A stretch of 53,611 bases of DNA, from assembly GCF_002863585.1 (NCBI RefSeq), contig NZ_PGUY01000011.1:1-53611 (forward strand). The letters run 5' to 3'. Positions 28,709 to 36,570 of this stretch are shown here, piece by piece; positions within the stretch are counted from its first letter, which is position 1; every line of letters starts with the position of its first letter. Source of the DNA: Peribacillus deserti (GTDB taxonomy: Bacteria > Bacillota > Bacilli > Bacillales > DSM-1321). A program made the translations under genes and the position numbers. The notes beneath the pieces were generated by a model that worked only from the letters and a program-made list of their open reading frames with translations, searched no databases and was not told the DNA's origin.

Positions 28709-31339
28709 TTGGAGAAAAAATTAGTATTAATAGACGGCAATAGTATTGCATACCGGGCTTTTTTTGCATTGCCGCTGTTGAATAACAATAAAGGTATCCA
28801 TACAAATGCGATTTATGGCTTTACAATGATGCTTTCAAGAATCTTGGAAGAAGAAAAGCCCTCACATATGCTTGTGGCATTTGATGCAGGAAAGACGACC
28901 TTCCGTCATGCCGAGTATACGGAATATAAGGGCGGAAGACAGAAGACACCGCCGGAGCTGTCTGAACAATTCCCTTTTATCAGGGAGCTGCTTAAGGCTT
29001 TTCAAATTTCACAATATGAACTGGAAAATTATGAAGCAGATGATATTATCGGTACGCTTGCTGTCCAGGCAGAAAAAGAAGGGTTCGATGTAAAGGTTAT
29101 ATCGGGTGACAAAGATCTTACCCAGCTTTCTTCTGAGAAAACTACAGTTGCTATTACAAAAAAAGGGATTTCTGAAATTGAAGAATACACACCAGAACAT
29201 ATTCAGGAGAAGTATGGCATTTCTGCAGCGCAGATTATCGATTTGAAGGGGCTGATGGGAGACGCCTCGGATAATATACCCGGTATACCTGGAGTTGGTG
29301 AAAAGACTGCCCTTAAACTATTGCAGCAGTTTGGGACCGTAGAAAATGTCATTGATTCGGTATCTGAGATCAGTGGAAAGAAACTGCAGGAAAAAGTAGA
29401 AACTAATAAGGATATGGCTGTTCTGTCAAAGAAACTTGCTACGATTACGCGGGAAGCACCGATTGGGGTAAGTCTATCGGATATCCAGTATTCTGGGCCG
29501 GATAACGAAAAAGTGGTGGATATCTATAAAGAACTTGGCTTTAACTCCCTCCTGGAAAAGATGGATGTACCTGATACATCTCAAACAGATGAGCTTCAGG
29601 ATATAGATGTAACGGTGCTAAGCGAAGTCACTTCCGATATTTTTGACGATGAAAATACGCTTTATGTTGAAATTCTAGGAGATAATTACAGCCGCACGGA
29701 GCCGCTTGGACTTTCTCTTGTAAATAAAAAGGGAATGTATTTTATTCCAGCCGATACAGCTTTTACTTCTGAAGAGTTTAAACGATGGGCAGCGGATGAA
29801 ACAAAAAAGAAAGCGGTCTATGATGCCAAACGTTCTATAGTCAGCCTTGGCAGAAAAGGAATCGATTTAAATGGAATCACGTTTGATCTGCTGATTGCTT
29901 CGTATATCTTAAATCCCGCAGAAAGCTCACTTGATATTGCGGAAATTGCGATGCGGCATAAATATTCGCAAATACAATCTGATGATGCTTTTTACGGTAA
30001 GGGTGCAAAACGGCGAGTGCCTGACCCAGAACTGCTTGCTAAGCACCTTGGACGTAAAGCGATGGCTATCGAAGCACTTGCCGAACCAATCTTGGATGCA
30101 TTGAAAGAGAACAGCCAGTACGAGCTTTTCAAAGACCTGGAATTACCGCTGTCACTGATCCTTGCTGACATGGAACTGCAAGGTGTCAAAATAGATTTAC
30201 ATCGTTTACATGAGATGGGGACCGAAATCTCAGACAGGCTTAAGGCCATTGAAGAAAAAATCTTTGGACTGGCCGGAGAAGCATTTAATATCAATTCACC
30301 AAAACAGCTCGGAGTCATACTTTTTGAAAAACTCCAGCTGCCAGCAGCAAAGAAAACAAAAACCGGCTACAGCACTTCTGCAGATGTACTGGAAAAATTA
30401 GAGCAGGAGCATGAAATTGTAAGAGAAATCCTCCATTACAGGCAGCTCGGGAAGATCCAATCGACCTATATTGAAGGACTGCTGAAGGTAGTGGATTCTG
30501 AAACACATAAAGTTCATACCCGCTTCAATCAGGCCCTCACTCAGACTGGCCGCTTAAGCTCAACCGATCCCAATCTGCAGAATATTCCTATCCGGCTTGA
30601 AGAAGGAAGGAAACTTAGACAGGCTTTTGTCCCTTCAGAAAAGGACTGGATCATCTTTGCTGCCGATTATTCACAGATTGAGCTAAGGGTCCTTGCCCAT
30701 ATTGCGGACGACGAACGCTTGAGTGATGCCTTCCATCAAGGAATGGACGTTCATACTAAAACGGCCATGGATGTCTTTCATGTATCCAAAGAGGAAGTCA
30801 CTTCAAATATGCGCCGTCATGCAAAGGCCGTAAACTTTGGGATTGTGTACGGAATCAGCGATTATGGACTTTCACAAAGCCTCGGTATAACCAGGAAAGA
30901 AGCCGGTCAGTTTATTGACCGCTATCTGGAGAGTTATCCCAAGGTAAGAGAGTATATGACCGAGAGCATTCAAGAAGCTAAGCAAAAGGGATATGTGACC
31001 ACACTGTTACAGCGGAGAAGATATATTCCTGAAATCACGAGCCGAAACTTCAATATTAGAAGCTTTGCGGAGAGAACGGCAATGAATACGCCAATCCAGG
31101 GAAGTGCAGCGGACATTATAAAAAAGGCCATGATCAATATGAGTGAAAGATTGAAGGATGAGAAATTACAGGCTAAGCTTCTCCTGCAGGTTCATGATGA
31201 ATTAATTTTTGAAGCTCCTAAAGAGGAACTAGAGATATTAATGAAGATAGTACCTGAAGAGATGGAAAATGCAGTTGAATTGAATGTGCCGTTAAAAGTA
31301 GATTATGCGTATGGACCAACATGGTTTGATGCTAAATAA
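28709..31339 (+). CDS. polA: DNA polymerase I
   Basis: An 876-residue repair polymerase that also processes Okazaki fragments. Residues 1-290 are the 5'-3' exonuclease (LIDGNSIAYRAFFAL, YEADDIIGTLA, GDASDNIPGIPGVGEKTA). Residues about 300-465 are a 3'-5' exonuclease-like domain that, as in other Bacilli, lacks the usual catalytic acidic set. The remainder is the polymerase (QTGRLSSTDPNLQNIPIR, FAADYSQIELR, VHDELIFEAP). Translation starts at TTG after a strong AAAGGAGG. No gap-spanning terminator separates it from mutM, 18 bp on, so they form a repair operon. Confidence 0.97.
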   Translation: MEKKLVLIDGNSIAYRAFFALPLLNNNKGIHTNAIYGFTMMLSRILEEEKPSHMLVAFDAGKTTFRHAEYTEYKGGRQKTPPELSEQFPFIRELLKAFQISQYELENYEADDIIGTLAVQAEKEGFDVKVISGDKDLTQLSSEKTTVAITKKGISEIEEYTPEHIQEKYGISAAQIIDLKGLMGDASDNIPGIPGVGEKTALKLLQQFGTVENVIDSVSEISGKKLQEKVETNKDMAVLSKKLATITREAPIGVSLSDIQYSGPDNEKVVDIYKELGFNSLLEKMDVPDTSQTDELQDIDVTVLSEVTSDIFDDENTLYVEILGDNYSRTEPLGLSLVNKKGMYFIPADTAFTSEEFKRWAADETKKKAVYDAKRSIVSLGRKGIDLNGITFDLLIASYILNPAESSLDIAEIAMRHKYSQIQSDDAFYGKGAKRRVPDPELLAKHLGRKAMAIEALAEPILDALKENSQYELFKDLELPLSLILADMELQGVKIDLHRLHEMGTEISDRLKAIEEKIFGLAGEAFNINSPKQLGVILFEKLQLPAAKKTKTGYSTSADVLEKLEQEHEIVREILHYRQLGKIQSTYIEGLLKVVDSETHKVHTRFNQALTQTGRLSSTDPNLQNIPIRLEEGRKLRQAFVPSEKDWIIFAADYSQIELRVLAHIADDERLSDAFHQGMDVHTKTAMDVFHVSKEEVTSNMRRHAKAVNFGIVYGISDYGLSQSLGITRKEAGQFIDRYLESYPKVREYMTESIQEAKQKGYVTTLLQRRRYIPEITSRNFNIRSFAERTAMNTPIQGSAADIIKKAMINMSERLKDEKLQAKLLLQVHDELIFEAPKEELEILMKIVPEEMENAVELNVPLKVDYAYGPTWFDAK

Positions 31340-31357
31340 ATCAAAAGGGGGATGAAT

Positions 31358-32188
31358 ATGCCCGAACTCCCGGAAGTAGAAACAGTCAGAAGAACATTAA
31401 TTGAATTAGTGACGGGAAAAACAATCGAGGATATTCAAATACATTGGCCAAAGATCATTAAGGCACCCGAAGAACAGGAACAATTTATTGATGCACTCAG
31501 GGGGCAGACGATCCGGGACGTTGGAAGGCGGGGGAAGTTTCTAATATTCTTCCTGGATGATTATTCCCTTGTTTCCCATCTGCGGATGGAAGGTAAATAT
31601 GGCGTGTTTCCAGGGGAGGAACCGTATGATAAACATACCCACGTCATTTTCAAATTTTCCGATGGCTCAGAGCTTAGATACAGAGATGTTCGTAAATTCG
31701 GAACGATGCACCTGTTCAGACGGGGAGAAGAGCTTTTGCATCCGCCGCTCCTCCATTTGGGACCAGAGCCGATATCGGACGACTTCACTATAGATTATTT
31801 AAGCAGCCGCCTGGCCAAAACAAACAGAAAAATTAAACCCGTCCTCCTGGATCAAAATATCGTGGTCGGCATAGGCAATATATATGTAGATGAGGCTTTA
31901 TTCAGGGCTGGAATCCACCCTGAAAGGATAGCTTCCGGTTTAAGACAGGAAGAAATTAAAAGGCTCCATAAGGAAATAGTTCTTACGCTTAGCGAAGCAA
32001 TAGAAAAAGGCGGGAGTACCATCAGGTCTTACGTGAATTCACAGGGTAAGATCGGCAGCTTCCAGCTGGAGTTAAATGTATATGGCCGTAAAGGGGAAAA
32101 TTGCAAGGTATGCGGTACTCCATTGATGAAGCTGACTGTAGGCGGAAGAGGAACACATATTTGTCCTTCCTGCCAGCTGCTAGAGTAA
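31358..32188 (+). CDS. mutM: Formamidopyrimidine-DNA glycosylase
   Basis: A 276-residue bifunctional glycosylase/AP-lyase that removes 8-oxoguanine and ring-opened purines. The mature N-terminus must be PELPEVET, with Pro as the nucleophile, so the start is the second ATG (31358), not 31352. GGGGG lies 7 bases upstream. A C-terminal zinc finger (CKVCGTPL...CPSCQ, about 246-270) binds DNA; YVNSQGKIGSFQ precedes it. Confidence 0.96.
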   Translation: MPELPEVETVRRTLIELVTGKTIEDIQIHWPKIIKAPEEQEQFIDALRGQTIRDVGRRGKFLIFFLDDYSLVSHLRMEGKYGVFPGEEPYDKHTHVIFKFSDGSELRYRDVRKFGTMHLFRRGEELLHPPLLHLGPEPISDDFTIDYLSSRLAKTNRKIKPVLLDQNIVVGIGNIYVDEALFRAGIHPERIASGLRQEEIKRLHKEIVLTLSEAIEKGGSTIRSYVNSQGKIGSFQLELNVYGRKGENCKVCGTPLMKLTVGGRGTHICPSCQLLE

Positions 32189-32242
32189 TCAGCATCACAT
32201 GGCAGGCAGCTCCCTATAGACAGATGAATGGGATGGATGATC

Positions 32243-32866
32243 ATGAAAAAGGTTATTGGAATAACAGGAGGTATTGCAACTGGGAAGAGCACGGTCAGCA
32301 GCTATCTTAAAGAGCTTGGTTTTACAGTAATTGATGCAGATATAGCAGCAAGGGAAGTCGTAGAACCAGAACAAGAAGCCTATAACCAAATTGTTTCGGC
32401 TTTTGGCAAAAATGTATTACTGCCAGACGGGACCATAGACCGACCGAAATTGGGAGCGATTATCTTTAATGACCTGGAGAAGAGAACCATATTGAACCGT
32501 ATTGTCCATCCTGCCGTCAGAGCCTGGATGAATAGCAGGAAAGATGCCGCTTTTGCTTCAGGTCAGCAGACTGTCTTTATGGATATACCTTTATTGTTTG
32601 AAAGTAATCTCACACATATGGTGGATGAAGTTGTTCTTGTGTATGTTCCTTCAGATATACAGCTCGAAAGGCTTATGGCTAGAAATCATTTTACTGAAGA
32701 AGAAGCACAGTCTAGAATTAACTCACAGATGTCTATAGAAGATAAAATAGCTCAATCTGATGCAGTGATCAATAATGAAGGAACGGTAGAACAAACAAAG
32801 AAACAGGTAAAAGAAATGCTGATTAGGTGGGCAATAATAAGCGATGAAAAAGGACTCCAGCCATAA
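32243..32866 (+). CDS. coaE: Dephospho-CoA kinase
   Basis: A 207-residue P-loop kinase catalysing the last step of coenzyme A synthesis. Walker A is GGIATGKST (9-17), and the substrate site carries VIDADIAAREVV and MDIPLLFESNL. ATGs at 32228 and 32237 are in frame, but the one at 32243 has GGATGG just upstream and matches the family start KKVIGITGG. Here it directly follows mutM (54 bp); B. subtilis has ytaF between them, which is missing. The terminator overlaps its stop codon. Confidence 0.94.
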   Translation: MKKVIGITGGIATGKSTVSSYLKELGFTVIDADIAAREVVEPEQEAYNQIVSAFGKNVLLPDGTIDRPKLGAIIFNDLEKRTILNRIVHPAVRAWMNSRKDAAFASGQQTVFMDIPLLFESNLTHMVDEVVLVYVPSDIQLERLMARNHFTEEEAQSRINSQMSIEDKIAQSDAVINNEGTVEQTKKQVKEMLIRWAIISDEKGLQP

Positions 32867-32880
32867 TGGAGTTCTTTTTT
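32852..32880 (+). terminator. Terminator of polA-mutM-coaE
   Basis: GGACTCCA (32852-32859) pairs with TGGAGTTC (32867-32874), followed by TTTTTT. The loop contains the coaE stop codon. Confidence 0.85.
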
Positions 32881-32927
32881 GTTTCTTGCCTGCTTTTTGA
32901 TTGTAGCGAATTGAAACTGCTTCCTGC

Positions 32928-33011
32928 GGAGTCTCGCACCTTACGTTCCAATCAACTTGTTTAACAATAGGGTAAGTTCACAGAACGTATTAAAAAACAA
33001 GCATCTTTTAG
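32928..33011. repeat. Dispersed repeat, half-copy A
   Basis: About 84 bp starting GGAGTCTCGCACCTTACGTT are about 90% identical to 45850-45932. Shared landmarks are CCAATCAAC, CAATAGGGTA, TTCACAGAAC and TTAAAAAACA. Only the right half of the longer element is present here. It lies between the coaE terminator and the gapB promoter. Confidence 0.85.
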
Positions 33012-33072
33012 GATATAGTTTTAAAAAAATCCAGAGAATCTCCACTATTTTATTATCACATTTAAAGTTAAT

Positions 33073-33083
33073 TATGTTATACT
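33073..33083 (+). promoter_or_regulatory. CcpN-type operator of gapB
   Basis: TATGTTATACT matches the CcpN consensus TRTGHYATAYW at all 11 positions and overlaps the putative -35 region. GTTATACT (33076-33083) also has its exact inverted copy AGTATAAC at 33106-33113. CcpN represses gapB during growth on sugars in B. subtilis. The consensus is from memory. Confidence 0.65.
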
Positions 33084-33104
33084 AATAATATTAAACAGTA
33101 TAAT
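33077..33104 (+). promoter_or_regulatory. Probable gapB promoter
   Basis: TTATAC (33077-33082), 16-bp spacer, TATAAT (33099-33104). The -35 box is weak. An alternative uses TATACT (33078-33083) as -10, with ATCACA (33055-33060) at 17 bp. Confidence 0.5.
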
Positions 33105-33135
33105 AAGTATAACTTAATTCGGGAGGGGCCGAAAT

Positions 33136-34167
33136 ATGAAGGCTAGAGTAGCAATTAACGGATTTGGGAGAATTGGAAGAATGGTCTTTAGAAAGGCCAT
33201 TTTAGAGAATGAACTTGATATTATTGCGATTAATGCCAGCTATCCTGCTGAAACATTAGCTCATTTAATAAAGTATGACACAACTCACGGAAAATTCGAA
33301 GGAGAGGTCATACCTGATGGGGATAGCATTCTGATAAATGGAAAAAAGGTCTTCCTTTTAAATAATCGTGATCCTAAACTGCTTCCCTGGAAAGAACTGC
33401 AAATTGATATTGTTATCGAAGCAACGGGTAAATTCAACTCTAGAGACAAAGCATCCGCACACCTGGATGCTGGCGCATTAAAGGTTATATTGACGGCGCC
33501 TGGCAAGAATGAGGACATTACAGTTGTTATGGGTGTAAATGAAGAAAAACTAGATATTGATAAGCATCAGATTATTTCTAATGCGTCTTGTACAACCAAC
33601 TGCCTGGCACCCCTTGTAAAAGTTTTAGATGAGCAGTTTGGAATTGTAAACGGTTTAATGACGACGGTCCACGCCTATACTAATGACCAAAAAAATATAG
33701 ATAATCCTCATAAAGACCTGAGGAGGGCCAGAGCATGCGCCCAAAGCATTATCCCGACAACAACGGGTGCAGCCAAGGCTCTTTCACTTGTACTGCCCCA
33801 CTTGAAGGGGAAACTGCATGGCATGGCATTACGAGTCCCCACACCAAATGTCTCATTGGTAGACCTTGTAGTGGATCTTAAGAGGGATGTCACCGTAAGT
33901 GAAGTGAATGATGCCTTGTATACGGCAGCACATGGCTCCTTAAAAGGGATTTTAGGATTTACATTAGAACCGTTAGTCTCCGTAGATTTTAATTCCGATC
34001 CTCATTCCGCCATCATTGATGGACTGTCTACGATGGTTATCGGGGAAAATAAAGTCAAAGTGTTAGCCTGGTATGATAATGAATGGGGCTACTCCTGCAG
34101 AGTCGTGGATTTAGCTATGCATGTTGCGGAACAATTGAAATCTAAGCTCAAAGTAAAAGCAGGCTGA
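33136..34167 (+). CDS. gapB: Glyceraldehyde-3-phosphate dehydrogenase, gluconeogenic (GapB type)
   Basis: A 343-residue dehydrogenase. Catalytic C152 lies in SNASCTTNCLAP, and the Rossmann start is INGFGRIGRM. After the second strand the sequence reads AINASYPAETLAHL rather than the Asp-containing NAD site of GapA, consistent with NADP use and a gluconeogenic role. GGGAGG precedes the ATG. The CcpN-type operator upstream supports GapB identity. A terminator follows; speD is separately transcribed. Confidence 0.95.
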   Translation: MKARVAINGFGRIGRMVFRKAILENELDIIAINASYPAETLAHLIKYDTTHGKFEGEVIPDGDSILINGKKVFLLNNRDPKLLPWKELQIDIVIEATGKFNSRDKASAHLDAGALKVILTAPGKNEDITVVMGVNEEKLDIDKHQIISNASCTTNCLAPLVKVLDEQFGIVNGLMTTVHAYTNDQKNIDNPHKDLRRARACAQSIIPTTTGAAKALSLVLPHLKGKLHGMALRVPTPNVSLVDLVVDLKRDVTVSEVNDALYTAAHGSLKGILGFTLEPLVSVDFNSDPHSAIIDGLSTMVIGENKVKVLAWYDNEWGYSCRVVDLAMHVAEQLKSKLKVKAG

Positions 34168-34452
34168 AATGCAGCTGGCAGGCACCCTTATTCCCCGTAG
34201 GGAGTCTCGATATCCGTGCCATCAGTATCAACAATGAACGTTAACATATTTAAAGAAAGATTCCTGCCCCTCCATGGCAGGAATCTTTTCATTTTTAGGT
34301 CCATTTCATAAACGGATGAATTTTGGACGCCAGCTATCGGGGTAAGCTTCAGCTTTTACGTTAGCCTTGTATTTTTATAGGGAATAAATGAAAAGAGGCA
34401 GGGAGGTTTTGACTATAAGTTCCTAAATATATATTTTTTTTAAAAAGATATA
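34168..34452. other. gapB-speD intergenic region
   Basis: Contains the gapB terminator. GGGAGTCTCG (34199-34208) resembles the edge of the dispersed repeat, but too short to call. The remainder, up to the speD promoter, is AT-rich with no gene. Confidence 0.4.
34257..34297 (+). terminator. Terminator of gapB
   Basis: AAGATTCCTGCC (34257-34268) and GGCAGGAATCTT (34276-34287) form a perfect 12-bp stem, followed by TTCATTTTT. Confidence 0.9.
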
Positions 34453-34481
34453 TTGCAAAACAAATATAAAATTAGTATACT
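34453..34481 (+). promoter_or_regulatory. Sigma-A promoter of speD
   Basis: TTGCAA (34453-34458), 17-bp spacer, TATACT (34476-34481). The -10 box sits inside the perfect palindrome TTAGTATACTAA (34472-34483), which could bind a regulator. Confidence 0.7.
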
Positions 34482-34487
34482 AACTTT

Positions 34488-34615
34488 CGTGAACTTCTTG
34501 TGAAGGAAACGGATAGCTACTTAAAGGGTTAGGACCTCTTCGGACTAACTTTCCCCCGTGGTGGTTATTCTTTTATGTTGCAGAATTTTGGAAATTTTAA
34601 TCATGTTAAAGGGGG
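34488..34615 (+). promoter_or_regulatory. Structured speD 5' leader of unknown type
   Basis: About 130 untranslated bases contain a CTTC-TTGT-GAAG hairpin and a GTTAG...CTAAC hairpin with a TCTTC apex loop, followed by a CCCCC run and the GGGGG ribosome site. CCCCC-GGGGG pairing could hide the ribosome site. I do not recognise a known riboswitch class. Confidence 0.4.
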
Positions 34616-34625
34616 AAACTTGAAC

Positions 34626-35006
34626 ATGGAAACAATGGGTCGACATGTCATTTCTGAACTTTGGGGTTGTGACTTTGAAAAATTAAACAATATGGAACAG
34701 ATTGAACAAATCTTCGTTGATGCAGCACTTAAGTCAGGTGCTGAAGTACGTGAGGTGGCATTCCACAAATTTGCTCCCCAGGGAGTAAGTGGTGTGGTTA
34801 TCATATCTGAATCACATTTAACTATTCATAGCTTTCCTGAACACGGATATGCCAGCATAGATGTTTACACATGCGGAGAATTAGATCCTAATATTGCTGC
34901 TGATTACATTGCAGAAGCATTAGGTGCTCAGACTCGTGAGAATATTGAACTGCCTCGCGGTATGGGCCCGGTACAGGTTAAGCAATCAACAGCTAAGGCA
35001 TTATAA
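34626..35006 (+). CDS. speD: S-adenosylmethionine decarboxylase proenzyme
   Basis: A 126-residue proenzyme that self-cleaves to give a pyruvoyl cofactor; it supplies decarboxylated SAM for spermidine. The cleavage motif [15 protein letters not shown] places the pyruvoyl-forming Ser at 63. C-terminal [10 protein letters not shown] is conserved in the family. The frame is open from 34575, but ATG at 34626 follows GGGGG (about 10 bases) and gives the B. subtilis start METMGRHV. Monocistronic, with its own promoter and terminator. Confidence 0.96.
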   Translation: METMGRHVISELWGCDFEKLNNMEQIEQIFVDAALKSGAEVREVAFHKFAPQGVSGVVIISESHLTIHSFPEHGYASIDVYTCGELDPNIAADYIAEALGAQTRENIELPRGMGPVQVKQSTAKAL

Positions 35007-35030
35007 TACTTAATAATTAATAAACAGACA

Positions 35031-35060
35031 AGAGATGTACATGCTGCATCTCTTTTTTTA
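35031..35060 (+). terminator. Terminator of speD
   Basis: AGAGATG (35031-35037) pairs with CATCTCT (35047-35053), followed by TTTTTT. Confidence 0.85.
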
Positions 35061-35137
35061 ATTGCTAAAAAACTGGAGTATAGTGCATACGCCGTTATTA
35101 TATAAAATAGATCCGCTCCCCGCAGCATTCTCCCGAT

Positions 35138-35166
35138 TTGAACACTTGCTGAAAATTAGGTAAACT
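35138..35166 (+). promoter_or_regulatory. Sigma-A promoter before the 126-residue protein gene
   Basis: TTGAAC (35138-35143), 17-bp spacer, TAAACT (35161-35166). It lies 29 bp before the start codon. Confidence 0.55.
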
Positions 35167-35194
35167 AAAAGAAAATGAGCTCGGGGGATTTTCA

Positions 35195-35575
35195 ATGGGA
35201 TTACTCACAAGATTCAATAGAATTTGCGAAACAAGTGACAAAAACAAACTGCCTGAACTACGGACGCATTATTATAAAGCGAATTCTGCAAAAGCATTTG
35301 CAGCTGTTGAAGAGGTTCTCCGCTCTATTCCTAATTGCCGTATTGTAAACATTTCTAAAGAACATGGAGAAGTCTCTGCCGAGCTGCCGTCTCCACACTC
35401 TTTTTTAGTAGTTACAATCGTAGCTGTACAGCCCAATGAAACAGCGGTGGATTTCATTATTTCCTCTGAAAGAACATCACTAACAGGTATGTTTCCGTCC
35501 CTGAAAAAACAGGCTGTCGCCCTTTATCAGGAGCTTGACCAAAAGCTTCCTTATCTTTCTAAAGGGAAACCTTAA
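35195..35575 (+). CDS. Conserved small cytosolic protein of unknown function
   Basis: A 126-residue soluble protein with no membrane segment. CGGGGG precedes the ATG at normal spacing and a good promoter lies just before. Residues about 35-100 alternate as beta strands (IVNISKEHGEVSAEL, FLVVTIVAV, AVDFIISSE), then a helical tail (FPSLKKQAVALYQELDQKL). It faintly resembles the DUF1499 fold, but I do not assign it. It sits between speD and nrdR. Confidence 0.75.
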   Translation: MGLLTRFNRICETSDKNKLPELRTHYYKANSAKAFAAVEEVLRSIPNCRIVNISKEHGEVSAELPSPHSFLVVTIVAVQPNETAVDFIISSERTSLTGMFPSLKKQAVALYQELDQKLPYLSKGKP

Positions 35576-35821
35576 ATATGTTCCACATCTAGTTACACCA
35601 ATCTGACATTTTAAAGCCTAATCTGTTGTGGGAAATTCTTGATGTCTTTTTCCATTCGCTTTTTCTTGTACAACAAAGGGCTTTTTTATAAGATGAAAGT
35701 ATTAGAATAGACAATCTTATTGGCTGACACTGGTACCTCCTCATTGCAGCCCTCTTCGGGACCGAACGGATTGATGGGGTAATCCAGGTTAATATGAGAT
35801 ATATGATACGGAGCTGATAGT

Positions 35822-36280
35822 ATGAAATGCCCCAATTGCCAATATAATGGAACGCGTGTCCTGGATTCACGTCCCGTCGATGAAAGCCGGTCAATCAGGA
35901 GAAGAAGAGAGTGTGAGCAGTGCAGCTACCGCTTTACCACTTTTGAGAAAGTCGAAGAAATTCCTCTGATTGTTGTGAAGAAGGACGGTACAAGAGAGGA
36001 ATTCAGTGCGGATAAAATTCTACGCGGCCTTATAAAAGCCTGTGAAAAGCGGCCGGTTTCATTGAAACAGCTTGAAGACATTACTCACTATGTAGAAAAG
36101 GAGCTACGAAACCAGGGGGTTTCCGAGATTCAAAGTGAAGATGTCGGAGAGATGGTCATGGACCAGCTTGCAGAGGTAGACGAGGTGGCCTATGTGAGGT
36201 TTGCCTCTGTTTACCGTCAGTTTAAAGATATAAATGTATTTATTGAAGAACTTAGAGAGCTCATAAATAAGGAAAAGTGA
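35822..36280 (+). CDS. nrdR: Transcriptional repressor NrdR
   Basis: A 152-residue repressor of ribonucleotide reductase genes. An N-terminal zinc ribbon uses C3, C6, C31 and C34 (CPNC...CEQC), and residues about 50-140 form an ATP-cone that senses (d)ATP ([20 protein letters not shown]). CGGAG lies about 10 bases before the ATG. As in B. subtilis it precedes dnaB-dnaI, linking dNTP supply with replication initiation; a terminator separates them here. Confidence 0.96.
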   Translation: MKCPNCQYNGTRVLDSRPVDESRSIRRRRECEQCSYRFTTFEKVEEIPLIVVKKDGTREEFSADKILRGLIKACEKRPVSLKQLEDITHYVEKELRNQGVSEIQSEDVGEMVMDQLAEVDEVAYVRFASVYRQFKDINVFIEELRELINKEK

Positions 36281-36316
36281 GCTTCTGTGTTTAAGCGGTA
36301 ACTATAGTACAGTGGG

Positions 36317-36341
36317 GAGCTAACCTGTTTAGCTCTTTTTC
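36317..36341 (+). terminator. Terminator of nrdR
   Basis: GAGCTAA (36317-36323) pairs with TTAGCTC (36329-36335), loop CCTGT, followed by TTTTT. Confidence 0.8.
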
Positions 36342-36432
36342 TGTGAATGCGAATGACTTTAAAAGGAACACTTATGTTCAATTTCTTTGTTTATTTTGGC
36401 GCTTATGTCAATATTCGCTGCAAGCAGGACAT

Positions 36433-36510
36433 CTGCGGGAGCAGGAAGTCATCCGCAGGCGGAGGCGTGGGAAGAGGCATACTGCCCTCGGAAAGCACCT
36501 TTCTTCCGAG
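36433..36510. repeat. Dyad-rich intergenic segment before dnaB
   Basis: Two hairpins lie close together: CTGCGG (36433-36438) with CCGCAG (36453-36458), and CTCGGAA (36487-36493) with TTCCGAG (36504-36510). The segment is much richer in G and C than its surroundings, like the other intergenic repeats, but no second copy exists in this window. Confidence 0.45.
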
Positions 36511-36570
36511 CGGAATTGTATGAAATGTTAACAGAGCTCTTTTTAAATACACAGTAAAGGTTTGAGTTAT

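Noticed and set aside
34199-34208. Third copy of the GGAGTCTCG repeat
   Set aside because: Only about ten bases match, which is too short to separate from chance.
36343-36531. 62-residue frame before dnaB
   Set aside because: It covers the hairpin-rich repeat and begins in the nrdR terminator region.
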